64,000 nt of DNA, taken from assembly GCA_033297205.1 (NCBI GenBank), contig MU859064.1, forward strand, positions 62,001 to 126,000. Reading direction: 5' to 3'. Below are positions 33,488-44,923 of the stretch, one piece after another (the stretch's first letter is position 1; each line of letters begins with the position of its first letter). Position numbers and translations under genes: made by a program. The notes below the pieces were generated by a model, which ran no database searches, had not been told where the DNA came from, and saw only the letters and a program-made list of their open reading frames with translations. The DNA is from Pseudoneurospora amorphoporcata (lineage: Eukaryota > Ascomycota > Sordariomycetes > Sordariales > Sordariaceae).

Positions 33488-35321
33488 CTACTGGTGCTGC
33501 TGCTGCACCTCCCTAACAACCTTGTCTACCGCTCTCGCGAAGTAATCGATATTCTTTGTATTTAGACCGGCCATGCTGATGCGGCCGTTCTTGGTCATGT
33601 AGACATGGAACTCTTCCCTGAGCTTAGCCACCTGCGTCTCGTTCAGCCCGGTAAACGAGAACATGCCGATCTGGTCGGTGATGTGGTTCCACGTGCCCGG
33701 GGTGCCGAGTTCCTCGAGCTTGGCCCGCAGAGCTTTTCTCATGTCGATGATGCGGCCCGACATGGTGCGCAGGTTCTCCTTCCACTCGGCAAACAAGGCC
33801 GGGTCGTTGAGCACAATCGAGGCCACCTTGGCGCCGTAGATGGGCGGGTTGGAAATCTCGGAGCGTTGCAGGAGGGCGAGCTGGGAGGCCACGCGGGTGG
33901 TTACGGAAGGAGCGTCCGATGAAGGGGCAGAGACGTAGTGGAAGCAGCCGGCGCGTTCACCGTAGAGACCAAAGTTCTTGGCGAAGGACTGGGCGACTAC
34001 GAGCTCGAAGCCGAGCTCGACGAAGAGGCGGATGGCCGAGGCGTCGCGATCGAGGTCGCCGGAAGCGAAGCCCTGGTAGGCGGTATCGAAGAAGGGGAAG
34101 TGGCCCTTGGCGGCCATGATCTGGGCGATCTCGCGCCACTGGGCGGGCGTAGGGTCGACGCCGGTGGGGTTGTGGGCGCAGGCGTGAAGGAGGATGACGG
34201 AGCGCTCGGGGGCGTTAGACAGGGCGTTCTTCATGCCGACAAAGTCAAGACCCTTGGTCTTCTTGTCGAAGTAAGGGTACTGGGCGATGGGCAGGCCGAC
34301 GTTGGAGAATATCTGGTTGTGGTTGGCCCATGTTGGGTTGCTGAGGTAGACGGTAGGCTTCTTGGAGGCATCGCCGTACGGGTTGTAGAAGCGCGAGAGG
34401 AAGAGACCGCCGAGATGGCAGGCGCCGGTGCCGGAGATGGTCTGGACGGAGGCAACGCGGCCTTCGGCGATGGCGGGAGCGCTGGCACCGAGAACGAGCT
34501 CGGCGGCTTTGCTGGTTAAGGAGGCAAGACCCGCGATGGGGAGGTATTCGTGGTTGGCTTCGGGGTCATTTCGTATGATTTCATCCGCCTATGTTTTGTG
34601 AAACCAGTGGGTTAGTTTCCATTTCTGTGTCACATCTTGATGGCTTCTCGACAGTAATGCTGGCGATGGTGCGGGGAGAGCTGTAAGTTGGTGCCCCTGG
34701 AAGGTGGAGGAGGGGTCCAAATAAGGGGTCCTGTCGGGTATGTCGCACAAAGGTGCCTAAGGTAGCTTCAGGGCCCACCCCATCCCGCTCCAACGCCTAC
34801 AGGCTTCCCCGGATTGACACACTGAGGTCCTCACGTTGGAGCTTGGAAACCCCATTGCGCCGCATCGCCAGATGGAAAAGGGTGAAACAATTGAGTGGAA
34901 CTCACCTTCTTGACAACTGGTAATACCCACGGCTTCGCATTCTCATCTCTGTAAGCGCCAATGCCCTGGGAACCGAAAGTTAGCAATTGTCGTGATGCCT
35001 GGGCCACGCGACGCATGTGGGTGGCTGTGAGAAGCAACGTACCAAATCAATCTTTGACGGACTTGTGTCGGCCTTGAAAGCTCTCGCCAACCCGAAGAGA
35101 GGATCCTCGGGAGCTTGAGGCACCACCTGGGCGGGGAAACTTGTTGTTTGTGGCAGCGCCATGTGGTTGGAGATGGCCTGGAGTCTGAGGAGGGGAGTCG
35201 AAGAGGTGGTGGTGGTGGTGATTGTGCGATTTGATGATGACGTTGGTGTGTGGTGGGAGAAGGAAGTGTGAGTGTGAGGAGCGGGAGCGGCAGCGCGTAA
35301 TAAACTCGAGGCAGGCGCCAT
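33488..35321 (-). CDS. aat1: Aspartate aminotransferase, mitochondrial type
   Basis: Minus-strand exons 35321-35043, 34965-34906 and 34588-33488 give 479 residues. The enzyme interconverts aspartate plus 2-oxoglutarate with oxaloacetate plus glutamate and feeds the malate-aspartate shuttle. Landmarks: DPLFGLARAFKAD, GIGAYRDENAKPWVLPVVKK, NHEYLPIAGLASLT, SGTGACHLGG, NPTWANHNQIF, HACAHNPTGVDPT, and the PLP Schiff-base lysine in SFAKNFGLYGERAG. The first 50 residues are Ser/Thr/Arg/His-rich with almost no acids, a probable mitochondrial presequence; Met54 (MALPQ) could start a shorter cytosolic form. The second intron (317 bp) is longer than most here. No C-terminal peroxisomal signal (ends QQHQ). 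Confidence 0.95.
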
Positions 35322-36896
35322 CTTGTCTGTTTGTATATGTGCTTTCTGTATGTTGATTCTCAGTCTGCAGCGAGACGTGGAACGGACTCTCTTCGGTTGA
35401 TTTGATGCAGTATAGTTCGTAAACAGCTGCTGGCTACACCGACAACGGACGGGGGGGTGACAATCAGCAGACTCAACCCGATCTGGCCACAAGCTCGGGT
35501 CGAACAATGAGGTTCCAACGGTCGGTAAGCGGTTTTCGTTCTCCTTTTATCTGTTCAGCCTGTACGGAAGGGCGGGAAGATGACTGGTTTCTTTCCTGGC
35601 TAGAAGCTGGGGGTCGTAGCACTCTCTTGGTTCAGGTTTGCAAGTCGTGACTAACACGGACTGTGCGATTGGCCTTCTGGGTAGGTTGTTGTGTAGGATG
35701 GCCTGATAAGCGAACAATGGACAAGTTGGGACGGATGGTGTGTCTGGGCGGTAGGATGCCGTATAGTACTGTGTAGTAGGATGATAAGACAGGCGAGAGT
35801 TAGGCCGATTTGTTTCAGAAGTAGGAATCTACGAGAACAGATGGAGCAAACAGCCCGTAGGACTGTGACATTATGTACTTGTTGGAGAACCGGTTTTGCT
35901 ATGAGGTCAGATTACACAGTATAGACACCACTCAGGGGCGGCATGTGAAGTCCCATACCGGGTCCGGCCGATTTGCGACCGAGGCACGATGAATCGCACA
36001 AGAAGCTTGGGCCGTCACTTGACAGCTTCCCAAGACGGAAATTACCTCTACTGATGGAAACGCGGCCATGACTGCCCATCCAGCGTGACACCTTGTTCAT
36101 CCAAATAAACGTGGATTTTCATCAGGCCTGGAACGCTTCAAAGCATCGTGAATTTTGCTCGTGTAAGTGCGCCCCAGTTGAACGGGACCGCAATGCGTGC
36201 GTGACTGAATGTGGAGGATGCCCACTTTATTTAAGCAAAAAGGTCCACTTGGAGCCCACTGGACACTGGACTTTGGTTGGACTAGGGATAGCTGAGCCTC
36301 CCCTTGAGACCCTGGTAAGATTTGCCGACCTGTTCTGTTCTTGTGACTTGAAGAAACTGTCGGGCATGGCCTTCCAGAGGGTCCCAGATCCATAATAGGG
36401 AGACGGTGAGTAAATCTTTGTCACCAACCTGGACTCCAAATGCATCGTGATGCCAGGGGCAGATGATTGAATCTTTTCGAGACGTCAAGACAGTCACAGT
36501 TTCCACTGCCCAGAACGCCAAGCAACGCACACAGAGCCTCGAGGAATGCGGAAGGCTTCCACAGCGCAAAGAGCTTGCAGGAGCATGCTGGGAACATGGG
36601 CGGCCAAGGCGGCGTCTGTTCCCGTCCAAGCACGGTGGGGATCGCTGGGTATGTACACTAGATACCAAACATCCACCAAACAGGAGAGGATGGAGACGGA
36701 TGACCTCAGACATCCTCCACCACCTGGAACTTTACAGGCTGTGTTTAGCACGTGCGAGGTACTTATGGAGCTGGATCGAAGTTGGCTTCTCCCGAGTCGG
36801 CTATTTTGGGACTCGACAATCCTGTGTGTGGACTCTGGAGAACAAAAACAGAACAAGAAGGGATTCACGACGGTCGAAATGTCAAAAAAGCCCGAG
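35322..36896. other. Intergenic region upstream of aspartate aminotransferase
   Basis: About 1.6 kb with no recognisable protein gene; the left part should hold the aminotransferase promoter. Confidence 0.5.
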
Positions 36897-36899
36897 AAA

Positions 36900-36990
36900 A
36901 CCTCGATCCTGGAATCGAACCAGGGTTGTCGGAAGCTGTAGGAGATTTCTGCATCAGAATCCGAAGTGATAACCGCTACACTAACCAAGC
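36900..36990 (-). tRNA. tRNA-Gln (anticodon CTG), with 19-nt intron
   Basis: Read on the minus strand from 36990. D-arm GTGTAGCGGTTATCAC, anticodon stem TCGGA/TCCGA, loop TTCTGA plus T, T-arm CCTGG-TTCGATT-CCAGG. Anticodon CTG reads CAG (Gln). A 19-nt intron sits right after position 37 (36935-36953), the universal site for nuclear tRNA introns. Position 73 is T, as in yeast tRNA-Gln, and a TTTT pol III terminator overlaps the end (36897-36900). The acceptor stem pairs at 2-71 to 7-66 (with two G-T wobbles), but position 1 G faces 72 G, a mismatch, so this copy may be atypical or partly decayed. Confidence 0.85.
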
Positions 36991-38745
36991 TGTTTTCGTG
37001 GAAATTCTGGGTATTGGACGTTTCCCCTAAAAGCTCCGGTCCCAACACAACTCAACAATCTCGTACCAGATAAAGTGCCATACCTACTACCGTCAAGATA
37101 AACCATTCAATAGGTCTCCCAATCAACACCGATAATCAAAACCAAAAGAGGCGCCAAAGTGGTCAGATAGTTTGAACATATCCAATATTACCTGGTAGAG
37201 AGAGCTTGTTTTATCTTTTCGAAACGAATTAGACGAGGTGGCATGTTCATGGCGCATTTCCACCTGCGCAAGCGCTCCAGATAAGACGATACAAGTCAGA
37301 CACTGCACGGTTCGATACCTTACGGACTCGATAAAACTGTTCGTTACACCCGAAGGATTAATGCCTCCCCGCGCTTTCCCTTTTGTCACAAGCCTCTTTT
37401 CAAGTTTTTTTTTCTCCTCCCCGCCCCGGACCAACCGCAATCCGGGGTAAAGACCACCGCCAATGGTATCCGCGGGGTTAGGCGTAGATCTACCCCTGAC
37501 TGTCACTGGATCTTGTTTGTTTTTGTGCATTAGTCAACGGTTCACAGCCCTGACAGCCCAGGCATACGACACTGCTTGGTCCTCTGCAAACTCATCCCCC
37601 ATCCCCCTTGTGCTTCCCCCAAAGTCCCAAAGAAAGACCGAAGTTTTTGACTTGGTCTCTGGCCGGGCGCCAGCTTCTGCCTTTGGTGCTGACACCTCTC
37701 CACAAAACATGCCGGCGCCTACGTGATTCCCAGTTCTTGAGCACTCCTGACTCTCGCTGAACTGTCGGACTTGTTGTGAATTCGACAGGCCATACCAACG
37801 TTATCTACAGACGAAGATAACAGCAAGTTCACATGACCCTATGCAGGACTAAGAAACACCGAGAGTTTGAGAGTGTCAAGGTGACTAGCAAGACGGCCAG
37901 TTGTCAAAAATAAACCCTTCAATGAAAACAAACTCTCTGGACCACATGACAGTTGATGCGGTGAGGACGACATTAGGTCCGGTGCTTGGACGAAAGAAGC
38001 AGGATTCCAGAAGAAGTCCGGACAGAGCGGCATGCCAAGATACGGGGGAGAGTCTGGAGATCAGGGGAATCGGCAAGCGGGAAGGAGATGATCCCGAATC
38101 CGGAATAGCGGAAGACGGATGGGCGGGCAAGGCGGGGAAAGACGAGGAGGAGAAGTGAATGGAGCCGGACGGATCATCGAAATCATCGTGATGGGCCTGT
38201 CCACTCCGTCCCGTCGTCTGCCGATGATGCCGTTGACGACTGGATGCCATGCTTCACGCTTGTGCCATCGACTTCGGCTGTCACCTGTGACCACCGCATT
38301 TCTGGGGAACGGGAGCGGCAGCTGTTCCTGCTGATCATTCCCGCATTCATACACTTGCCCCACGACAGCAGCCATACACCAATCAAACAGAGATGGCATT
38401 CCTCCCGCATCTTGGCAATAAGCTGGACAAGCCAAATGCCTGCCGCAGGGTCTTATCAGCTGCTTATCTCCCATCGTCACCTCTCGAAGCTAGACGGGAG
38501 GTAGGTCCACCAGTTTTTTCTGCCGAGCGGACAAGATTTCGTTTCAATCGGCCTTGAACTCCATCTACCATCATCTCCAGCCCGCCCTGCAGCAGCATCT
38601 CGTCGCTCTCTAGAAACCCGATCCCAGCACTTCGTCTTTTTACACGGCGTATATACCCAATTTGCGTTTAGTTCTACAACACAACAACGAACAGTCGGAA
38701 AAACAATCAAGTTTTGTGATAATTACCACAACAAAATCAGTCAAG
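36991..38745. other. Intergenic region, tRNA-Gln to RRP1
   Basis: No protein gene recognised in about 1.75 kb. Right end carries the RRP1 promoter. Confidence 0.5.
38649..38656 (+). promoter_or_regulatory. Candidate TATA box of RRP1
   Basis: GTATATAC about 95 bp upstream of the RRP1 start codon, in a pyrimidine-rich context. Confidence 0.35.
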
Positions 38746-39853
38746 ATGGCGTCCCCAAATATGCCGTTCATCAAGAACCTCGCATCGAGCGGTACGTTTA
38801 CATCCCACTCTAGTGTATACACTACCAGCATGGACTGAAGTACAAGCTACACCACCATAAAATGGTGCACCTATCTATTATACCCATACACAACAAACAT
38901 TCATATCCCATCTACTCCAATGGCATTACTGACTCTTCTACTCCTCGACAGACAGCAAAATCCGCAAATCAGCCCTCACCTCCCTGCAAACCTTTCTCTC
39001 CGCCAAGCACATCGCCACCACCCTCTCGCCCATTGACATCCTCAAGCTGTGGAAGGGCCTCTTCTACGCCATGTGGATGTGCGACCGCGCCATCCCGCAG
39101 CAGACCTTGTGCCAGGAGCTAGCCGACCTCATCTACATCCTCCCCCGCGAATCCGTCGTACCCTGGCTCAGGGGATTCTGGGCGACCATGTCGCGCGAGT
39201 GGACGTCGATCGACGTGCTGCGCATGGAAAAGTTCTTGTTGCTGGTCAGACGGGTGGTGGGTGCTTCGTTCAGGTGGATGAAGGGCGCGCAGGATGGGAG
39301 GGAGGATGTTACTGCTGCGACGAAGACCACTAAGAAGGGTGGCAAGGGCAAGAAGGACAGTGGAACGGAAAAGACCGCGTGGGACGCCAAAAGAGTCGAC
39401 CAGATTCTCGACATGCTCGCCGAGTGGGCATTTGCGCTGGACGAGGACGTCAAGGAGGACAGCGAGTCCGAGGAATCGGAACCCGAAAACGACGAAGACG
39501 AAGACATGCCCCAACATGAGTCCCTCAGGAAAGAGAAACAGCAGCCCCAAAGAGAAAAGGATCCCCTCCACCTCCTCGCCAAAAAGATACCCGCGGGTCT
39601 CAAGATCCACGTGCTGGACATCTGGGTGGACGAGGCCGAGAAGGTCGGTATGCTGGACTTTGAGAACGACGAGGAGGCGCTCAAGATTGTCCAGAGGATC
39701 ATCGAGCAGATCGAGGAGCTGGAGAAGCGCACGGTCAGCCCCGCGATAAGGGTGCGGTCCAAGGACTCGTTGAGCGATGAGAGGCTACCGGGGAATGAGA
39801 AGAAGGAGCCGGAGGAGAAGGAGGATGAGGGATGGGGTGGGTTTGATAACTAA
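38746..39853 (+). CDS. rrp1: rRNA processing protein Rrp1 (Nop52 family)
   Basis: Exons 38746-38791 and 38952-39853 (GTACGT donor, CGACAG acceptor) give 315 residues. The N-terminal start MPFIKNLASS joined to DSKIRKSALTSLQTFL, followed by LKLWKGLFYAMWMCD, IPQQTLCQELADLI and FWATMSREWTSIDVLRMEKFLLLVRR, is the Nop52/Rrp1 domain (about 1-210 including a Lys-rich loop). The C-terminal third is acidic and Lys/Glu-rich. Rrp1 is a nucleolar factor needed for processing of 27S pre-rRNA to the large-subunit rRNAs. The 160-bp first intron is longer than average, and the first exon is only 46 nt. Confidence 0.92.
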
Positions 39854-40356
39854 ATGATGTTTTGAGGGGGTTGTTGGGTTATTTGGTTTGATATACTACT
39901 GTAAATGGTTTCTGTTGGAGATATCATAGCTACTGGCGTATAGAGTTGGTTTGTTCGATTTCGTTCAAATCGTTTGTTGAACCTTTCGGGATATGTTGTG
40001 ATGCTTGGTGTCGACGACCGACGTGCTGAACCGTCAACTTCAGTCGGTTTCTGCAATTAACGTTGCCCAATGGACCCAATCCGTGTTTACAAGTGCTGGT
40101 TCGAACAACAACAATTATATACGACTATAGATAGTAGAAAACTCGGGATCCCGTCCGCTCTCCCATAGATAAGGTACTAAGGAGCTAAACATCCCTCAAC
40201 CCGCCAAGATTGTAACAACCCGTACTCCTTTCCAGAGTATATAGCGCGGCACTGGCTCCAAATGCCACTTCCCTACTACCGTCCTCGCCTACACGGCCCG
40301 ACCCGGCTTCCTTCTCACCATCCGACCGTACATTGGCGGAGATCGAGCCAAACAAG
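39854..40356. other. Intergenic region downstream of RRP1
   Basis: About 500 bp, containing the RRP1 3' end. No gene recognised. Confidence 0.45.
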
Positions 40357-40623
40357 ATGGCTGCCCCCTCTTCTAGCGCCGCGCCTGCTACACCGGGATT
40401 GAGTGATAAGGTGGCTAAGATTGACATAGCCAGTGCTTGGGCTGTCAAGTCCAGTAAGCTCAAAATCCCGCCCTTGAGTACGCCGAGGTCTGGGAGCGGA
40501 TCGGCTTCTGCTTCGGCGTCTGCTTCGGCGTCGACGTCAAGGGGTGTCAAGCGGAAGGCTGAGGTGGAAGTTCATAGGCTGGCTGGAAGGATTCGGTGTT
40601 CACGGAAGATACAGGAGTTTTAG
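40357..40623 (+). CDS. Possible small Ser/Ala-rich protein
   Basis: An ATG-initiated frame of 88 residues beginning MAAPSSSAAPATPGLSDKVAK, with a Ser-Ala repeat coded by a short GCTTCTGCTTCGGCG-type repeat and a basic GVKRKAE segment. The opposite strand is open over nearly the same span (40185-40550) but lacks an ATG. No family recognised. It could be real, or a fragment of a longer spliced gene, or chance. Confidence 0.3.
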   Translation: MAAPSSSAAPATPGLSDKVAKIDIASAWAVKSSKLKIPPLSTPRSGSGSASASASASASTSRGVKRKAEVEVHRLAGRIRCSRKIQEF

Positions 40624-40981
40624 GGACATGGTATGGCCTATGATTTGCCTCGCTAGGGGACACAGCTAGGATTGTTGCTGGACTCGAGTGTTTCCGAGTA
40701 TTCTTTTTTTATTAGATTTACATCATGCTCGAGTCAACTGGAATGATAGGTAGACGTATAATTACTCGCATATAGCGGAGGACAGCCGGGAAGAGCGAAG
40801 CCTCCCCGCGCTTTTCTTCTTGGCTTAGTATAAGACGAGAATTTACATGGCATGCACTTCTTGCTCGAGAAAAAATATTCAGGCAAAAGATAATGAATTC
40901 ATGCTTCGTTACGCTACCCAACCTTCCCCCCCCCCCCCCTTCCTTCTCCTCCTACCCAGCCCCTGCCTCCCACCTATACAC

Positions 40982-41885
40982 TCAGGAACCCCGCTTCCAC
41001 TCTTCCACCAAACCCCGCTGCAAGTCGACTTGCGATCTGGCGCCACAGACATTATACAGAGCCGCACTCATGGGCTTTGTCTGTAAAACGTTGAATATTC
41101 GAAACATCTCATCTTGTGTCGTCTCGTGGGCAAACTTGTCCAGGATATCTTCAACAGCAAGCTCGAACCCGTCCAACTGTCTCTTTGCCGAGTTTTCTCC
41201 AACTTCAATTATAGCAACCTTTGCCGACATTTTCGTGACCTCGGTACTGACAATGCGAGCGACCCCGCCCAGGACTTGCCTGACAACCTTGGCCGAGAGC
41301 TGATCCTGATCTTTAAGCCTTTGTTGGGTGTCCCTCCTCAGTTGCCTGACTTCCGCCGCGATGGCGCTGATGTTGGCCAGGGCCTTTTCGGTCTGCTGTT
41401 CGACCTGTTCTTCAACCTCTCCTTCTATCTCTTGGCGAATCTCCTCTCCTTTAGTGTCTATATCTTCTTGAACCCAGCCTTCGAGTTTGGTGATCATTTC
41501 GCCTTCCAGTTCTTGGCCTGCTTCCCTTATCCCCTGCTCAATCACGTCGTCGTTACGACTAAGGATCCAATCAGCTTCCTCTGTGTCGTAACGACAACCA
41601 TGACCAGCATCAAACTCAAACTCAAGGGCAGATCGTTGGAGAATGGCGATGCGCTCGTTGAGTACGGCTAGATCAGTGGAGGGAGACCAGTTTTCGTTCA
41701 AACACCGAGGCTGTCGATCTAAAAGGAAAACCGAGTTCGGTGACTGACCAGAACCAAGTGAAGGGGTTCAGAGCGGAACATACCAGTTGGGGAAGAGTCT
41801 TCCGCAGGGCTTTGAGATGAATTGCCAAGTGGGCTACGTCGGCCTTGAGAAATAACTTAGGAGCAAGAAATACGAGCAGGGACAT
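40982..41885 (-). CDS. Hypothetical coiled-coil protein
   Basis: Minus-strand exons 41885-41784 and 41710-40982 join in phase 0 (GTATGT donor, CGACAG acceptor) to give about 276 residues. The first exon MSLLVFLAPKLFLKADV is hydrophobic; the second has a long Glu/Gln/Arg heptad region (about residues 90-200: EGEVEEQVEQQTEKALANISAI and onward) and ends in WKRGS. A second ATG lies five codons upstream (MVSSTMSLL), and further 5' exons are possible because frames between 42204 and 43064 on the same strand also look protein-like. No family recognised. It may be an orphan gene of the accessory island; existence of the two-exon core is moderately supported by the matching phases. Confidence 0.5.
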
Positions 41886-43237
41886 TGTGGAACTGACCAT
41901 TTGTGGAGCAAGTCACTGAACTAGCACCCTGGCCTCCATTAATGGAATAAGCAGGCAGATGAGGAGTTCGAAATCTTTGGCCTAGAGAAGGAACGTGTTA
42001 GAGGTAGAAGAGACCAGTAGCAATGAAGGGACCATACGGGACGGGGCGGTGTTATTCGCCAAGCTCTGAGATCCAGTGGCCGAATTGACAACGCGGTGCG
42101 TTGGACCAATGTAATCGTTGGTAGTGTACAGAGGGTAAAATGGGTCGCTCGGGCGGTAACGCTTCCGGTCTATGGGAAAGGGGAGACGGGAAACAATTAG
42201 AAGTCAAGAAAGAACAGCGGATGACGGCGGGAGGAACAAACCAGGGGGGGTTCCCGAAAAGCCTATTGATGGGCTCTGAGAGCGGTCGCTTGGATAGAAG
42301 CTGGAAGGTGCGTGTGGAGATCGACGTTTCCGGCCTGGGCGAAGGGACTCGTTAGACGTGAATAGATAGTAGGTAGGGCTTCGGGGACGTACCAGATGAG
42401 GTCGAAAATCGTGCCGGACTTTGGAGACCGTCACTCGCAGCTTTGATTGGTATCGACGCGTCCTGTGCTGTTCCGCGGCCTGGAATAGCAGTACAAGGGG
42501 CAGTACCCAATATTGTGGCAGTTGCGCCCGAGTTAATACGTTGGCCGCCTTGACCATTGTATAGGCTCCTAAGGTTTGCACGCCGACCGTCTGTTTTCAG
42601 TCGCCTGCAAACAATGGTAGGGGAGAAAAGTGATGGGAGCGAGGATATTTGACGTAGGATCGCTGGCGAAATTGAGGATATGTTGAGATAGATGCTGAAG
42701 TTTGGACAAGAGAAAGAGCATTCATAGTGTCCGACGGATCTTTGAATTGCCCCAAAGGCGGACATTGAGGGCCAACAAGATCTGGTGATTGCGTCATGTT
42801 GAAGCGTAAGCAACCGAAGCGTTGATGGGCCACATGGTTCATCGCAGCAGATGCAGGCGGCTTAGCATCATCCTCGAATTCGAGAGACTGAATGCTTTCG
42901 GGGTAAACAAAGAGAAAAAGGTTGATTGGTCTTCGACGGCGTGGGAAAAGAACGGGTCCGCTGAGAAAGAACAGTGCTTGGTTATCCAAAGTATCCACGT
43001 GCAAATCAAAATGAAGGTTGGAAGTGTGCCGTATATGACCGTCATTATCGTTCCAAGCAACCACAACAGCCAGAGCAGGAAGATGAACTTTGCAATGTGC
43101 TGTATCGTCGGTGATATCAGACGCAGTCGCTATGTCGTGATCGTCATGTCGCTCAAAACTACACCAGTTCTTTGGTAAGCCATCACAACAGGATATGGAC
43201 AGTGCAGTGGGAAAGAAGATGAGGAGGAGGAATGCCC
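41886..43237. other. Region with unassigned minus-strand reading frames
   Basis: Overlapping minus-strand frames at 42204-42581, 42352-42813 and 42597-43064 have splice-like junctions (TTTGCAG near 42609-42615 and a GTACGT donor near 42389-42394), suggesting more 5' exons of the coiled-coil gene or a separate degenerate gene. I could not settle one consistent model. Confidence 0.3.
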
Positions 43238-43676
43238 CCGCCGCTCCCGCACGACGATGCAGCTGTCAGCGAGTTCCACGAAGGGGTAGAGATAACAGAG
43301 AAGGCTGCAAAAAGCGAGCAACTCTGCCCGCCACCTATCGAGCACCCCAGTCCTTTCAACAGGTACGTGATGAGTGGGAGTTGGCAAGTTTTTACGGCTC
43401 TCGACTCATGGGTGACCGGCTTTCAGCACAGCGGTAGGAGAGAGGCGGAATGATTGCACAAAAAACCGTCCCGCCGCTCCTGTACAACGATGCAACTGTC
43501 GGCGAGTTCCACGAAGGGTAGAGATAACAGAGAAGGCTGCAAAAAGCGAGCAACTCTGCCCGCCACCTATCGAGCACCCCAGTCCTTTCAACAGGTACGT
43601 GATGAGTGGGAGTTGGCAAGTTTTTACGGCTCTCGACTCATGGGTGACCGGCTTTCAACACAGCGGTAGGAGAGAC
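43238..43676. repeat. Tandem duplication, two ~205-bp copies, period 232-233 bp
   Basis: Copy 1 spans about 43238-43444 and copy 2 about 43471-43676. From the GAGTTCCACGAAGGG word to the AGCGGTAGGAGAGA word the two are nearly identical, differing by one deleted G and a G/A change near the right end; the left 25 bp are more diverged. The word GTAGAGATA recurs at 43688, suggesting a third, partial unit. Confidence 0.85.
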
Positions 43677-44430
43677 ACGGAGGCAGGGTAGAGATAGAGG
43701 AGAAAGGGGGGAAGGGGGAGGGGGCCGTGGTAGAGTGGAACTTAACAGAGACTGTGGATGGTGTTCTATTGCACAACCGGACAACAGTTGGATGTCGACC
43801 ATGGAGCTTGATAGAGCTCACACACGCTCCCATGTACTGGAAAAGTACTGACCGTGGGAAGCGAGCAGTGGGAGGCCTATGCAGAGGCTCGATATCGTCT
43901 CGGGGTAGCGAACGTCGTCCCTCCTGTGTGTCGCCGTCTTTGAGGAAATCTAACGATTCGTCGTCTAACGAAGTGTCGCGGAGTTGGCTATGAATGGCAT
44001 GTTTGTGGTAGCTTTCTGCACGTATTATACTTGAATGAAATGAAATTGAAACAACGTACCTTCCAGACGAGAACGCCTGTGCTGAATTTACATCTTCGTT
44101 CTCATTGGCACCGGAGTTGTGGTTCTGGGACTCGGGCCTGCCCGGCTCAAACGGGGAACGTGTTTCATTATCGCCATATATGTCGAGTGGTGGAAGATCG
44201 CGATAGAGCTGGCTAGGTAAACTTGTGCAACGGGATGATGGTATTAGTTTGATGTAGATATCACGAATGGACCAGGAATTGAATAACACGTACGGTTGTG
44301 TTGAACCGTACCCATCGGCACTGGGGCTGTGGGTCTGGGAGTCGGGATGATGGCCAGAAGTGCCAGACTCCACCTTTTTGAAATCTAACAGGTTGCGGAG
44401 GCAGCGAGGAAACCCCCGGACTGTTGCAGC
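43677..44430. other. Degenerate region left of the MITE
   Basis: A minus-strand frame is open across 43624-44451 but has no ATG at its upstream end and is crossed by splice-like sites. Two diverged 38-bp segments (44103-44140 and 44312-44349) read as related Pro-x-Ser-Gln-x-His words on the minus strand. I do not call a gene. Confidence 0.3.
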
Positions 44431-44507
44431 TGCAGAGCGCAGCAAGGCCAAGGAGTCATGGGAACCAATAAGTGGTGGTTCTCCCGAACAAACCCGAGTG
44501 TTTACAA
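44431..44507 (+). repeat. Dispersed direct repeat, copy A
   Basis: The block from GCAGAGCGCAGCAAGG to AACCCGAGTGTTTACA matches 45109-45194 with clear divergence and small indels. It directly precedes the MITE. Confidence 0.7.
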
Positions 44508-44549
44508 TCCGATCATGATTTCAATGCGGGGGAAGAGTTTGACGCCGTA

Positions 44550-44921
44550 CAGTAAAATCCCCTGCAGTTGCAACCCCCCCCCCCCAGAGATGCTAAAACC
44601 CCCCCTTTTGCACAGCCAGTTGAGTGCCAGATTTACAGACCCATACTGGGACTGCTAACTGCTAGTTGCAACTGTCACGGCCTGAAATTTGCATCTGCAG
44701 GGGGGTTGACAGGGGGTTTCTGGCATTGACAGGGGTATCAACAGGGCGTTAACAGATGCAATGGGCTGTCAATTCAGAGGGTTAGGGTTGCAAAAAGTCT
44801 AACTTCGGCCAGGTTCGCCCCCAGTCTGGTACACCTCTTTGCACCACCTATTGCAACTACCCTACTTATTGCACAAAAAAAGGCTGCCTGGATTGTGTTG
44901 CAACTGCAGGGGTTTTTACTG
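44550..44921. mobile_element. 372-bp MITE, pogo/Fot1-like, with 26-bp terminal inverted repeats and TA target duplication
   Basis: The left end CAGTAAAATCCCCTGCAG and the right end read inward are inverted repeats of about 26 bp with one mismatch. A TA dinucleotide flanks both ends (44548-44549 and 44922-44923), as expected of Tc1/mariner-superfamily insertion. TIRs starting CAGT are typical of the pogo/Fot1/Tigger branch. The interior has no transposase frame but repeats TTGCAACT/TTGCATCTG-like words and G/C runs near both ends. It is therefore a non-autonomous element. Confidence 0.85.
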
Positions 44922-44923
44922 TA

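Noticed and set aside
33938..34519. 193-codon + strand frame
   Set aside because: Antisense to the aspartate aminotransferase exon with its conserved motifs.
43624..44451. 275-codon minus frame
   Set aside because: No ATG at its start, and it runs through the tandem duplication and splice-like sites; not supported as one coding exon.
44778..44795. TTAGGG-like telomere sequence
   Set aside because: Only one and a half units inside the MITE; no array.
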